Numbered from the stretch's first letter, positions 34,010 through 45,558 are shown. The stretch is 64,000 nucleotides of DNA from Caecitellus pseudoparvulus (GCA_965644315.1 CBFFRQ010000064.1:310001-374000); one strand, 5' to 3'. The notes: a model not told the origin generated them from the sequence alone. Numbers and translations are program-made.

Positions 34010-34930
34010 ATGGAGGCCAAAAATATATCCAGTGAGCAAGGGCGTCCGAAAAGCAGCGCTGAACGTGCCGAACACAGGTGAGGGCCTGGTGCTCAGCTGA
34101 TGTGCTTGATGTGTGCGGCGACAACACCTTCACTGCTTGGGCACGCCTCGGCACGGCGCAGGCGCTATTTGAATCGCATCAACCAAAGGAAGTCGCGGGC
34201 GAGGAGGAAGGCCAGGAAGCTGCAACTTGAGCAGCAGCAGACCTGGTTGAAACACCAGTTGTTCAACATGCGGGGGAGGCTGGCTGAAATGGACGCGGAG
34301 CTGTTCTCCGAGGCTCAAGTGGACACGATGCTTGCCCAAGGAGGAGCCCCTGCCCTGCTGCACGTGCCCGCGGTGCAGGCACAGCTAGCATCGGTGCAAA
34401 GCATGTACAAGGCTGGGCCCGTCGCAGCCCCTGTCCTGGCAGCATGTGAGCCGCCTTCCCTGCCAGCTGGCCACTCAGCCCCAGCCAAGCCCCTCGTGCA
34501 GCATGGCAGTTTCACAGCCGCGAGCGCCACCCAGGCGGCTGCCGCCCAGACACAGAAAGACGCACGATCAACCATCGACTCCTTGAGTGGCAGCTGGGGG
34601 CAGGCTGGCCTGCCCTTCAAGGCACCTGCGCCCCTTCCACCCCCCTCCCACACCGGCAGCAGGGGAGCCGGGCTCAGTGACTACTCCGCTGGCTCCCTGC
34701 CTTTCCTGCATTCCCAGACCGTGCCGACCTTCCCGCCCATGTCAGGGTACTCTCTGGGCTCTGAAGATGACACTTCCGGTGCCTGGTCAGGCCCGCCCCT
34801 GCAAGGCTTAGCTGGCCAGCTGCCGAGCCAGCTGGCAGATGCCTCAGACCACTTGGGTGACACAGGGGACCTGGGCCGTGGGTTCCTCGCCATGCCCGTG
34901 GACGATACATCGTCTTCCCTCGTCCAGTAG
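34010..34930 (+). CDS. bZIP transcription factor
   Basis: Exons 34010-34077 and 34162-34930 join in phase 2 to 278 residues. The basic region spans the intron: RRYLNRINQRKSRARRKARK, with the conserved Asn and Arg spaced as in bZIP DNA-contact helices. A leucine-zipper-like helix follows (LQLEQQQTWLKHQLFNMRGRL), short with about three heptads. The rest is Ser/Pro/Ala-rich, a plausible activation region. It would bind DNA as a dimer in the nucleus; targets unknown. The stop is 28 bases from the convergent OB-fold gene. Confidence 0.8.
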
Positions 34931-34958
34931 CGCTCCACTGCCGAATGCATTGCCAGCT

Positions 34959-36026
34959 CTACCGCCTTGCAACAGTGGCCCAGCTTGGCTTGCTCCCCCC
35001 TGTGCTGGTGGGCAAGCCTCCCGCGGTCTCAGAAGGCACAGCTGTGGGTTGGGGCTGGGGCACAGTCTCCTGGTCAGCACTTGTGGTAGGGGTGCTTGGA
35101 GCAGCGTTGCTGGTCGCTGGGGCTGTGGCTTGCGCAGCCGAACCCTTGGAGGGGGCGTCAGAGGACGCTGGTGCGGGTGCCGGCGCCGGCTTGGTCGGCG
35201 CCCGAGCCACAATGGCAGCCCAGCCAGTTGGAGCCTTGCTGGTTCCCTTTGGGGTGCCCTCTGAGTCCGAGTCAGGCGCAGGCGGGGGCACAAACGCTGA
35301 AGGCGCCGGCGCCACTGGAGCAGGGACCCTTGAAGCCACTTGCAATCGGGGCTGTGCAGACGGCGTTGCCTGGCGGCGCGCTGCAGAGGGCTGCCTCGCA
35401 CCCGCAGGCTCTGGGGATACGAAGGGTGTGTCTGGGATGGAACGGTTCGCTGCCGTGTTCATGCTTGTGGGTGCTGCAGGCGTGGACGCCACACCGTCGG
35501 GCACCTGTGCAGGGAGCAGCGGATCCAAGTTGCGTCAGATGGGCATGGCATTTCGGCATGTGACACTGCGTACCTTGGAGACCTTTGAGAACTGCTTCAG
35601 GCGCAGCAAAATGGGGTCCTCGGCCCTGCGCGGGCCACGCTGCCGAGAGTCCTTGACAACGTCCACTGTGGCATTCCGCACCACGACTGCGGAGCCGACA
35701 GCCTGCAAGGCGTCCACGTGAACTCCAGACCCTTGCAGGCGAATGCAAGCTGTGCTGTCCCCGATGTACACGTCAATGTCGCGATAGTACTCTCCATCCA
35801 TGCCAGTGTGTTCGAGCAGCGAGATGACCCTGAGCACCTTTGCCACGACATTCACGCCATGCCTAAACTTCATGCTCAGCTCTGCAATGGATGAGTACCG
35901 AGCAGGCTGGACGCTCTCGATGCAAACACTGCCATCAGCAGCAGCGTCAGGCAGAGGCTCTGCGCTGACAGTCCCCCCTGCAGCCTCACTGCCTTGGCGT
36001 GGTGTGGCTTCGGTTGTGCTGGCCAT
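34959..36026 (-). CDS. OB-fold nucleic-acid-binding protein with repeated WAxIVAR motif
   Basis: Exons 35574-36026 and 34959-35504 (minus strand) join in phase 0 to 332 residues. Residues about 48-150 form an OB fold: NVVAKVLRVISLLEHTG, then DIDVYIGDSTACIRL, then SAVVVRNATVDVVKD. It resembles SOSS-B/hSSB1 and the plant single-OB proteins (At4g28440 type), rather than RPA2. Ligand is probably single-stranded DNA or RNA. The second half is Pro/Ala-rich and ends with two copies of a short motif, GWAAIVARAP and SWATVARR, the last at the very C-terminus; these look like peptide ligands for a partner. The disordered tail after one OB domain is also the layout of SOSS-B proteins. Confidence 0.68.
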
Positions 36027-36158
36027 GCTTGACCCTGGTGTGCGCCGCTGCAGCACCACGACGATGCAGTGGCAATCGGCAGCATGCACATCACACCTTC
36101 TGTGGTGGCTGGACACGCGCGGTGCATTGTTTTGGGTGCAAGGCCTGATTGGAAAGGC

Positions 36159-38960
36159 TCACAAGCCCCCCGGTAGGCCTCGCACAGCGCCAGTGTGCAC
36201 CTGCTGTGCGGAACCAGCCGGAGTATACTGCACACGCACCTTGAGGGCCAAGGCCTTGGTGCCACGCTGGGGGTTGGAAATGACCATGCTTTGGGAAGCT
36301 GTGCCGCCTGGCGCCAGCGTGCCGCCTGCTGCAGGGCCCATCTTACAAGTCATGCCCCGCGGCACAGCCACCTGCAGCACCACACCCGTCATGGGGAGCT
36401 GGCTGGTGTTGTAGAAGGTGGCGTTGGCTTCCACCTCGGGCCCGCCCTTGGCTCCCAGCTCTGTGAAGGTGGCAGTCACCCGCAGGCCTGCTGCGGCGTC
36501 TTCCATGAGGGTCACTGGGCCATACGCTGCGGCCGCCTCTGCCTGCGGTGGCGCAGGGGGGGCTGCAGCGGGGGCCCTGCCAAACAAATCGTCCAGGCCC
36601 CCATCCATGACAGGCGGACTTGGTACAGTCGCTGGGGCTGGAGCAGGGGTGGCTGCAGTGGGCGTCGGCCCGAACAAGTCGTCCAGGTCCTCAGAGGCAG
36701 CAGGGGACGCCGTGGGCAGGCCAGGGCTAGGCGTCGCGACGCCACCTCCCCCCATGCCCAGCAGATCAAACAGGTCATCTTCGACGGTGGCTGCCGTCGG
36801 CTGCTCCGGCCCACCAGCAGCCGACGCCGCTGCCGCGGCAGCTGCGGCTGTCGCCTCCACGTCACCCTTAGAGGCTGCTGCTGTGTCCATGGTGGCCATG
36901 CCTGCAGTGCTGGAATCAAACACGATGCCAGATCGTGCCGCCAGCATGGCGCTGTCCAGTGCAGGAATGCGCGCCACCAGCGAAGTGTGCAGCGAGGCAG
37001 GCAGCAGGCTCGCGTCCGCGATGCAGCTGAACTCCACAGCGCGCTGCTGAAGCTCCGTGTTCAAGGAGCCCCGCAAGGCGTGCAGCGTCTCCCGCAGGAG
37101 GCCGGCCGCCTCCGCCTCTGTGAAGTGGGGGGTCAGCTTGAGGGCTGCTGACAGCACCATGCCCTTGGTGTCCACGTCAGCCATGTGGTGCTCCAGCAAC
37201 CCCTTCAGCAGGCCCGCCACCTCCACCTGGGTGTGGGCAGAGACGCCCCCTCCGATGAGGGCGTCTACCATGTCTGCACCACTGGTGAGTGCGTCTTCGG
37301 TGCTGGCTGGTGGCTCTGACAGCAGCATGCGCCCACACTCGCCGGCACACCACACGGTGGCCTGCAGCAGGCTCAAGCGCAAGTCTGGGGAGCGCAGGTC
37401 TGCCTGCGTCTTGGCGAAGAGGCGGTGGGCGATGCGAGCCTGCAGGTCTGCTTCTGCCACAGTCACCAGGTGGATGAACTGGGCGAAGATAGCCCGGTTT
37501 GCGACATCCCCCGCCAGGGCCAGCACTGCCACCAGGACGTTTGCCTGCCACTCCAGGCTGGGGGAGAAGCGCGACGCCGTCACGGCGATCTTGGAACACA
37601 GGTCCCCTCGGGACTCGGCGTCTGCGACGATGAGGTAGTTGAGCATCTCCCCCACCATGGTGGTCACGTTGTCCTTGTCAACCAGGGACACCACCAGGTC
37701 CAAGGCGCGGCGGCGGATAGACACGTCCGGGTCACGCAGGCACTCCACCACCGTCGGCGTGTGTTCCGCGACGTGCTCCCGCTCACGGTCCACCACCGTG
37801 TTCAGAGTCTGCAGGGCGACGTAGCGGATGTTGTTGTCCTTGTGCAGCAGGAAGCGGCCCAGGATGTTCACACTGAGCACGCGCAGGGAGGGGTCCCCCT
37901 CCACAGCCAGCATGGTGCGCACAGCTTCGTACAGAATGGCGTTGCCAGCATTGCGCGCGACGGGCGTCCCGGTCGCCACCGTGGCCAGGATGTCCGACAT
38001 GGCGTCAGAGGCCTCCTCGTTGCCCTGCCCCAGCTGCCGCAGCAGGCTCAAGATCTTGGCCTGCAGGAAGGGGTCCGTCACGCCCCCAATGGTGTATTCC
38101 CCAGCGAAGGATGCGCTGGCCAGCTTGCGCAGGATCTTGCACAGGGCTGGCACCAGCCGCGCGAATTTCTTCGAGTAAGACGGGCGGAGGTGCAGCAGGT
38201 GCCCGATGACGGTCACGCCCGTCAGTAGCACACTGTGGGAGCCGTCTGTGAGCAGCTGGATGATGCGTGGGACGAGGGAGGTGGCCAGGTCTGGCGCGCG
38301 GTGCAGAATGCGGATGGTGGCAAGGGCAGCCTTCTTGCGAATGTACGGGTTCTTGGACTTAAGGCAGCCCTCGACGCCAGGAACGAGGTCGCGGCACATG
38401 TCTTCCGAGCCGATGTTGCCCAGGGACGACAGCGCCAGGCCGGCGATGAGGGGGTCTTGGGACCTCAGATCCCTACGAAGGGGGGGGTGCTTGGGCTCGT
38501 GCTGCCGGGGCCCACCGCACGCAGTGGCGAGTCAGGGCGGCTCACCTGTCGATGGAGTTGGTGACTAGAGTGAGGACTTCCTGCCGCTCGTCCAGCAAGA
38601 GCATCAGAGCCTGCAGTGTGGGGGCGTGCCGCGTAAAGCCAAGCTCTCGCAGAGCACAGCACACCAGTGCCTTGCGATGCACTGCACCGGCCCAGGCACA
38701 CGCACCAGGTACCCAATGCGTTTCTCTGCATAGCTGCGGGCTGCAATCAACTTCACGCATTCCATCTGCCCAAAGTGCGTGGGGTACCCCAGCATGTGCA
38801 CGTAAAGCAGCTTGGCCACGTTGCGATGGCGGTATCGGCTCCTTTCATCCTTGATGGCTGTGCGGATGAGCGCCAACTCCTTCTGGATGGCCCCTCGCTC
38901 ATCGGCAGCAGTCTTGGTTGCCCGCACATTCCGGATCAACTCTCGGAGCGGGATAGTCAT
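36159..38960 (-). CDS. AP1G1: AP-1 complex subunit gamma (gamma-adaptin)
   Basis: Large subunit of the clathrin adaptor AP-1 at the trans-Golgi network and endosomes. Minus-strand exons 38706-38960, 38546-38610 and 36159-38472 join to 877 residues. The trunk starts [18 protein letters not shown] and has [30 protein letters not shown] and [12 protein letters not shown], with HEAT-like helices to about residue 600. The hinge has three acidic DLFG-type boxes ([25 protein letters not shown]) that may recruit clathrin or accessory proteins. The C-terminal ear (GAE) runs from about 760, with [22 protein letters not shown]. Length and order match animal and plant gamma-adaptins. Confidence 0.95.
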
Positions 38961-39279
38961 GCTGCCTGGTGGTGGCAGCTGCGAAGGCCGGCGTGGCAGG
39001 AGCAGTCCAACTTCCGCTATCAGGAGGCCGCCTTGGCGAAGCGTGGAATCACAGACGAAGAGCGCAGCCCATGAGGCCTGCAAGGCAATGATGGCGGCAT
39101 GGTTTGGGGTTCCCTGCCAGGTGTATGCGTGCCCTTTGTTTCGCTAGCCTTGAAACCCCCCCCCTGCGCGGCGCTGTCGCCATGTGGAGCGCGGCGCTCA
39201 ACACAGGCTTCGCACCAAACCCCTGATGGCCCACCCACCTGGCACGCAAGTGTGCCTTGTTTCCACCGGCCCTTGAACG
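38961..39279. promoter_or_regulatory. Divergent promoter region, AP-1 gamma / CCDC13
   Basis: 319 bases between outward starts, with GTTTCGC and GAAAC close together near 39139-39155. No gene is seen. Confidence 0.4.
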
Positions 39280-41853
39280 ATGAGCTCATCGCCCACTCCT
39301 GCCGCCCGTGCGGCGGCAGACAGCCCTGCCTCCGCTGTGCAGTTGGACTTGCACGGCGACGGGCAGCTTCCTGGCGAGTTGGAGCGGGAGGCAGCGGCCG
39401 CTGACGTGGCAGCACTGGGCGCTGCCGACATGGACTCAGACGACGATGAGGCCGCAGCTGCTGCACTGCGGGCCAAGTATGGCCTGGGCGGGGCCCCCAA
39501 GCAGGAAGGCGCGGCGCTAGGCAGCGGCAAGTCCAGCGGCAGTGCAGCCCACGAAGCGGAGCAAGCCTCGCCAGCTGGGCCCGCGCCGGGTGGCTTCTCG
39601 TGGGACGACCCTGCCGCAGTCCAGCGCCTGACCCAGGACAACGCAGAGCTGAAGGCTCGCATCAAGGAGCAAGCCCGCAGCATCGCCAGCCTGGAGGAGG
39701 CGCTGCTTGCAGTGACCCCAGCGCCAGGTCTCGAGCCAGGTGAGAAACTGCCTCGCAGCCCAAGCGAGCTATGCGCGTATGGCACGGCTCAGTGCTTGAT
39801 TTATGTGGTGAAGAGAACTGCTGTTGTCGTGACCTGCCCTTGTCTGCGCTTGCCTGGCCGTCCCACTGCACTGTGCAAGTGCCAACGGCTGCCACACTAT
39901 GCGGGTGTTGCTGCGCCCGGTCGCGCTGCGGCAGCAACCACTGCAGCAAGCGCGCACAGAGCTGCCCGCACCCTGTTCCCAGACAAGTTTCTCGGAGGAG
40001 GGGATGAGTCCAAGGAAGCTGATGGAGTGGATGTTGACCCCCGAGACGTCAAGATCAAGGAGCTCGCGAAGCGCACGCGGAAATTGAACCTCACCTTGCA
40101 GAAGGAGAAAGACGCCAAGGCCAGAGCAGAGGCCGACGTCCAGCGCTTGGTGGCAGAGTTGGAAGAAGCAACCAAGGCTCGATCAGCAGCGAGCTCTGCA
40201 GGCCCTACCCGCTCGCCAGGCAAGACCTCTGCGAAGGTTCGTGCTCTTCAGGAGCGCCTCGTGGCCGCTCACAGCCAGCTGGAGGCCAACAAGGCATCCC
40301 TTGCCCTGGCCCACAAGGCACTAGCCGCCGAGGTGGGGCCAGATGTCCCTGTGGCAGACGTTCTGGAGGCTGTCAGTCAAGGCGCCTCTGCTGCCGCGGC
40401 AGGCACCACTGGCCTCGCAGGCGGCAGCAAGCACACCGCCTCTGGCGCAGCCGGCAAAGGCTGGCGAGGCAGGTCCCAGCGCATTCTCCTGCTGAAGAAC
40501 AAGGTGAAGAAGCTGCAGAGCGCATTGGAAGCTGCCCGCAAGGAAGGCCCCACGGCGGACGCCGGCTCGGAGGATGGGCAGGACACGCCGGCCGAGGCAA
40601 GCGAGGGGGCGGCCCACGCCAAGTCGCGCCGCAGCCGCACCCTGGAGTTCCTGGCCTCCGAGAACGAGGAGCTGCGGCAGGAGCTGGAGGCGGTGCAGAA
40701 ACGCGCCGAGGCGGCACGGGCGCGACTTCGGGTCGTGGACATGGAGCGCAAGAAGGCCACCGCCAACATCACCACGCTGCTGTCCAAAACGGACAATGAC
40801 GACAAGCTCATCTCAGCCTTGCGCAGCGAAGTGGGGCACTTGGAACGCAAGGTGGCAGAAGCACAGCGGGCGGCAGCTGACGGCAGGTCGGGCGGCTCCA
40901 CCCTGCACCTGGGCTCCCAGCCCTCCTTCGCCGCTGCCACGACTGTGGCTGGCCCGCCCTCCCCAGGCACTGACGCCGGCCAGCACGCCCACGCCGAAGC
41001 CCAGCGCCTGAGCGCCATTGCCCGAGACCAGGGCCGGCGCCTAGAGACGCAAGACCGAGTCATCGCCACGCTGCAGGCAGAGGTGGCGGCACTGCGCAAC
41101 GCCCAGCAGCAGGCAGGGGGGGGGGCAGCGCCTGCACCGACACCGGCGCCTGGTGGCATGGTGGGTGCCTCACGCCCCTCCAGCTCCGACATCCGGCATG
41201 TGCGGGGCATGGAGGTCGCATCTGCCGAGGCTGTGGCGCGCAGCCGCCTCCTGACCATGCAGGTGTCACAGCTGCAGGAGTCACTCAAGGCTGTCTCACA
41301 CAGAGCTACACAGGCGGAAGGGACCCTGCAGTCGTACATGGCCAGGTCTGCACAGCTGGAAGCCCGCTGCCGAGAGCTGGAGGGCGCCGGCGCACAAGTG
41401 GGGTCTCCGTCCGATCCGCCTGCCCTGCAGGCCGCCCTGGCAACGCTGCAAAACCAAGCTCAAGCCACTCACATGCACCACGCGTCAGCCATCGCTGCGC
41501 GGGACGCAGAAGCAGCCCAGCTGCGCCAGGCCTTGGCCGCTGTGTCGTCTGCCTGGGACACCTTCGCCAGGGATTTGCGAGAGAAGGCGGCTGCGGCAGG
41601 GGTGGCGCTCCCTCCACCTCAGCTGGCCGCACCAGCAGTGGCAGCCGGCACGAGCCAGGGCGCGCCCCCCCCGCCAGGTGGCCAGCTGCAGCCCCTGCCT
41701 ATGGGACCTACAGGACACGCACCCCCCAGACAGCAGGCACGCCCCGAGCCAGGTGCTGCGGAGCAGCCCAAGGCAGAGAGGCGAGTGCGCAGCAACCCGA
41801 GGGTATCTCCAGTTGCGCAGGCAGGTGGAGGAGCGCGGCACTCGAGGAGATAG
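39280..41853 (+). CDS. CCDC13: CCDC13 homologue, coiled-coil centriolar satellite/ciliary protein
   Basis: The open frame is 857 residues, but 39740-39982 is probably a 243-base intron (GTGAGA to TTCCCAG, phase 1) that happens to lack stops. Removing it gives 776 residues and joins LEEALLAVTPAPGLEP to DKFLGGGDES. The core matches vertebrate CCDC13 in order: VDPRDVKIKELAKRTRKLN, then VRALQERLVAAHSQLEANK with AAEVG, WRGRSQRILLLKNKVKKLQ, and LLSKTDNDDKLISALRSEV. Long heptad helices fill most of it. CCDC13 sits at centriolar satellites and is needed for ciliogenesis in human cells; a role in flagellum assembly is inferred. The first 110 residues and the tail are low complexity. Confidence 0.85.
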   Translation: MSSSPTPAARAAADSPASAVQLDLHGDGQLPGELEREAAAADVAALGAADMDSDDDEAAAAALRAKYGLGGAPKQEGAALGSGKSSGSAAHEAEQASPAGPAPGGFSWDDPAAVQRLTQDNAELKARIKEQARSIASLEEALLAVTPAPGLEPGEKLPRSPSELCAYGTAQCLIYVVKRTAVVVTCPCLRLPGRPTALCKCQRLPHYAGVAAPGRAAAATTAASAHRAARTLFPDKFLGGGDESKEADGVDVDPRDVKIKELAKRTRKLNLTLQKEKDAKARAEADVQRLVAELEEATKARSAASSAGPTRSPGKTSAKVRALQERLVAAHSQLEANKASLALAHKALAAEVGPDVPVADVLEAVSQGASAAAAGTTGLAGGSKHTASGAAGKGWRGRSQRILLLKNKVKKLQSALEAARKEGPTADAGSEDGQDTPAEASEGAAHAKSRRSRTLEFLASENEELRQELEAVQKRAEAARARLRVVDMERKKATANITTLLSKTDNDDKLISALRSEVGHLERKVAEAQRAAADGRSGGSTLHLGSQPSFAAATTVAGPPSPGTDAGQHAHAEAQRLSAIARDQGRRLETQDRVIATLQAEVAALRNAQQQAGGGAAPAPTPAPGGMVGASRPSSSDIRHVRGMEVASAEAVARSRLLTMQVSQLQESLKAVSHRATQAEGTLQSYMARSAQLEARCRELEGAGAQVGSPSDPPALQAALATLQNQAQATHMHHASAIAARDAEAAQLRQALAAVSSAWDTFARDLREKAAAAGVALPPPQLAAPAVAAGTSQGAPPPPGGQLQPLPMGPTGHAPPRQQARPEPGAAEQPKAERRVRSNPRVSPVAQAGGGARHSRR

Positions 41854-41902
41854 CCACGCAGCCATGGGAAACCCTGTCACTCAAACAAGCACTGCATTCA
41901 AT

Positions 41903-43872
41903 TCACTCCGTGCCTTTTGATCGCTTGGCACGCTCCTCTTCTGTCGGGGCACCACCCTGGCGTTGCCGCTTGCTGCCCCTTGGAGGCGCAGACCCCACCT
42001 GCGTCGCACCGATGCCAGAAATGGCGGTTGGCAGCTCGCCTTGCCCTTTGTTTGCTTTGTATGCAGCCCCATGTCGTGCCATGTTCCGCTTTGACACCTC
42101 CTCGTGGACAACGATTCGCTCTGGGTAGTTCTCACCAACCACCACACCGTGCTGCTCTTGCACGGCGCGTGGAGCCTTCCATGGCTCGAAGATGTACTTC
42201 TTGGGAAACGTGCGGAAGGCAGGCAGCCACTTCCGAATGAAATCCCCGTTGGGATCAGTCTTCTTGGGGAAGGCAACAGGGCTGTACACTCGAAAGTACT
42301 GGTGAAAGTAGGCGGAAGCGGACAGCCACAGCCAGTTGCCGTTGTTCAGTGCCCAGTCTGAGTCAATCAGGTACTTATCAAATATGGCTGCCCCCACTTC
42401 CCAGCTCTGGTACAGGTCTCCCCGTGTCAAGAAGCAGGCCACCGCATGCCGTGCAAGGTGGTGCAGCCACCCAGTCTCCACCAGTTGCCGCATGCATGCA
42501 TCGATCCAAGGGTACCCGGTGCGGCCTTGTTCCCACGCAGCGACGAGGTCAGGGTCATGGTCCCACGGAATCTGCTTGCTAACGCTGGAACCAACCATCA
42601 CATCGTAGTTCTTCGCTTTGAACGCTTCAAAGTAGTAGAACTCCCGCCACAGCAGCTGCCCTTCCAACGACGTCGGAGGGGCCCCATGTTTCGGGTGCTC
42701 AGCATACGCTGCCTTCAACACCTGCATCATGTCTCGCACAGAAACACAGCCGAACTTCAAGTACGGGGACATGACCGTCGTCGAAGGCTCCAAACTGGTC
42801 GGGGCTGTGTTGGGCTTCGCGAAGTCAGCAATCCACTTGGTGCGTTTGCCCCACGAAGCCATGCGCTCCAGGCCTGCCGACTCGCCGCCCGGGAACAGGG
42901 GTGGGGAGCTCGGCACCTCGTACCCGAGCGACTCAAGGCTAGGAACGCCATAATCTTCCTTCCCTGCAGCGTCATCCTCGTGAGGCAGGGCTGCACCATG
43001 CAGGCCGGGCGCAAGATCTCCTTTCTTCCTGCGGGGGGCGGGACACAGGCACCGTGCTTGATGCGTTGGAGGAGGATCGCGCCAGCACAGGGCACGCACA
43101 GGGGGGGGAAGTCCCCTGCTTTCGGTGCTGGCACCACTGGTTGGAACTTCCCGCACTGGCGTACAAGCTTGATGAATGGAGCGTATGAGTTGGGCGGACT
43201 GGAGCCAGCCACAGACAGCAAGTGCTCCATGTCGTGGAGTGTGTGACCGCTGAAAACATCAACATGCACACCCGCTTTTCCAGCTGCACTCGTGACTTGG
43301 GCGTCCCGTTCTTGGGCGTACGGCTCAGTGTCTGCTTCCCAAGTCTGCACGCGATGAAGGAGGCGAGCATGACGTCACTTTGCCGCAGGCGACGCTGATG
43401 CATCCGTCTCGGCTCGAGCATGGACACACCATGTGCGAGATACCCCACTCCTTCCAGAGTCTTGGGAGCACCTCAATCGGCTTGCCCCGCACGACGATCA
43501 ACCCTGAGTCCAATCGCTTCAGACTTTCATCCAAATCCTGCGAACGACGTGGGCGTACCAATTTCCGCAGACCGAGCAAGGGCAATGACAACTGCCCGCA
43601 CCCGCAAAGACTCGAGGAGGAAGCGAAAACGCTGCACTCCCACTCGTTCTGGATTTGCGAACCAAGGATCCAGAATGAAGACTGGGGAACACCAATGCGA
43701 GGAACGTGCCAGAGCAAGTACGTCAGCGCTGGCCCAGCTGCACCTCACTTGGATACAACGCAGTGGCCCCTCGGGCAACTTCAACCAGTCCGCGGTTGTC
43801 CTTCAAGCGGAGTCCTTTTCGAAACCAGTGCATGCCGACCTTGGCTCCTCCCGCTGCCGCTGCAGCGGCCAT
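41903..43872 (-). CDS. Cryptochrome/photolyase family protein, (6-4) photolyase-like
   Basis: Five minus-strand exons, 43749-43872, 43602-43681, 43430-43537, 43100-43344 and 41903-43028, join in phase to 560 residues. The photolyase domain opens GMHWFRKGLRLKDN and has FILDPWF. The chromophore-pocket region reads DTEPYAQERD. The FAD domain has GQLLWREFYYF, RTGYPWIDACMRQL and GWLHHLARHAVACFLTRGDL, where the paired His of (6-4) photolyases and animal cryptochromes is present, then ALNNGNWLWLSASAYFHQYFRVYSP. The tail is short and basic (PPRGSKRQRQ, a likely NLS), unlike the long tails of signalling cryptochromes, so light-driven repair of (6-4) photoproducts is favoured. A cryptochrome role is not excluded. 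Confidence 0.92.
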
Positions 43873-44263
43873 GGTGAGATTGCTGTAGCGGCGAGGGGAA
43901 AAAATGCGGGGTTCAACCAGCCAAGCACAGAGCAAGATAGAGAGGGTCAGAGGAAATATGGGCAAACTTCATGGAGCGACTGCGTTGTTTTGCCAAATTA
44001 TTGGCAGATTACTATGACGTCACCTTTGCATAGCCGCGGGCAGCAGAGACAGTAGTCTGAGGAATGTGGACCTCACATTGTTGGCGGCGGATGCTAATTT
44101 TGAGGCTGTACAAGTCATTTCGAAGAGTAAAGCAAAACAAAGGGTGGCCTCGAATCCCACACAATGCACTGAACGTCTGGGTCTCGCTTCGCACTGCTAA
44201 AGGTCTACCCTGCACTCAGCGTGTGCCGTCTACGCCAGCACCTCAGGTCTCCACTTGAGCAGG
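43873..44263. promoter_or_regulatory. Divergent promoter region, photolyase / FAM50
   Basis: 391 bases, noticeably more AT-rich than neighbours, between outward starts. A T-loop-like string at about 44145-44160 does not form a tRNA. No gene supported. Confidence 0.4.
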
Positions 44264-45441
44264 ATGGCATCCTCCTCCAGCGGGCCACAAGTGCCTCAGA
44301 AACCAAACCAGCCTGTGGGTTCCAAGACAGGCATTTACAGCAGTGAAGGACACAAGGCTGGAAGTCGTGCTGCTTCGCTTGTGAAGCAACGTCAAGCCCA
44401 GAGGGCTGAATACGAAGCCACAGTCGCTGCCATAGTGTCCCGTTCAAGTTCCGCACACCAGACTTTGACCTCTGCAACGAAGGCAGCCAAGCCCAAGGTA
44501 GGGACACTGCATGCGCGACACGAAATGGAAGCAACATGTTCGTCTTTCTCTGCGCAGATCATCGAGGGAGGCCTCATTGTCGGAACGAGCACGGCTCCCG
44601 CAGCGGCAGGCGGTGCCTCTGGATCATCAAGCACGTGCGTGTGACAGCCTTCGACCCTGGGTCGCGCCAGCACGGCACGCCATGCACTTCCCATGGTCAC
44701 AGGAAGGCGTCTTCTGACCAAAAGGGCTCCCGTGACCGCTCAAAACGCCGGCGCGCAAGGCAGCCACTCTCTTTCTCCATGGACGACGAGACAGAGGAAG
44801 GAATGGAGGCCACCGTTGGGATGGCCGCAGCAGCAGAGGCAGGCTTTTCCAAGAAACCACGCCTGGGAAAGGACCCCACGACAGACACATCTTTTTTGCC
44901 TGATGCAGATCGAGCTGCGGAGGAGGCAGGGTTGCGTGAACGGTTGAAGCAAGAGTGGCGAGAGGAGCAAGCCCGACTGAAACAGGAAGACCTGCGAGTC
45001 ACATACTCATACTACGATGGAAGTGGTCACCGGCGAGACATCACCGTCACAAAAGGCACTACGATTGCGAAGTTTCTGGAAGCAGTTCGCCAGGACTTGG
45101 CAAAGTCCTTTCCCGAGATGAAACGAATATCCCCCGACACACTGCTTTACGTCAAGGAGGACCTCATCATCCCGCACAACCTGACTTTTTACGACCTCAT
45201 TGCGACGAAAGCCAGGGGCAAGAGCGGGCCCCTGTTTGAGTTCAGCGTCAAAGACGACGTCCGGCTCAACGTGGACCACCGAGTGGAGGTGACCGAATCA
45301 CACCCGGGGAAAATCGTCGAGCGCCGGTGGTTTGACGCCAACAAGCACGTTTTCCCCATGTCCAGATGGGAAGTTTACGATCCGACCGTCGCCCACGAGA
45401 AGTACACAACGCACGGAGGCGAGGTTCGGTCCAAGCCGTGA
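44264..45441 (+). CDS. FAM50: FAM50/XAP5 family nuclear protein
   Basis: Exons 44264-44634 and 44703-45441 join in phase 2 to 369 residues, the family's usual size. The C-terminal half is almost the human sequence in order: KPRLGKDPTTDTSFLPD, TYSYYDGSGHRR, LLYVKEDLIIPHNLTFYD, KARGKSGPLFEFSVKDDVR and HVFPMSRWEVYDP. XAP5 proteins are nuclear, associate with the spliceosome and affect light and circadian responses in plants. The N-terminal 120 residues are less conserved; a basic KRRRARQ stretch follows near residue 140. Separated by 117 bases from PNO1 on the same strand. Confidence 0.95.
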
Positions 45442-45558
45442 GCAAGTGTGTCAATCGAATGCCAACAACGTTCGCGCCCGAATCCAAATCTCATCCATTC
45501 TAGAACATCATCCTGACGTCGGAACAGTTTCAAGTCGTCCCCACCTCTTACTCCCACC

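Noticed and set aside
34959-36026. RPA2 replication factor
   Set aside because: Only one OB fold without the winged-helix tail of RPA32; nearer to SOSS-B or plant single-OB proteins.
36195-37151. 318-codon plus-strand frame opposite AP-1 gamma
   Set aside because: Antisense to clear adaptin coding sequence; Cys/His/Arg-rich nonsense composition.
44130-44165. Possible tRNA T-arm (CTCGAATCCC)
   Set aside because: The flanking stem does not pair fully and no acceptor or D arm is found at tRNA distance.
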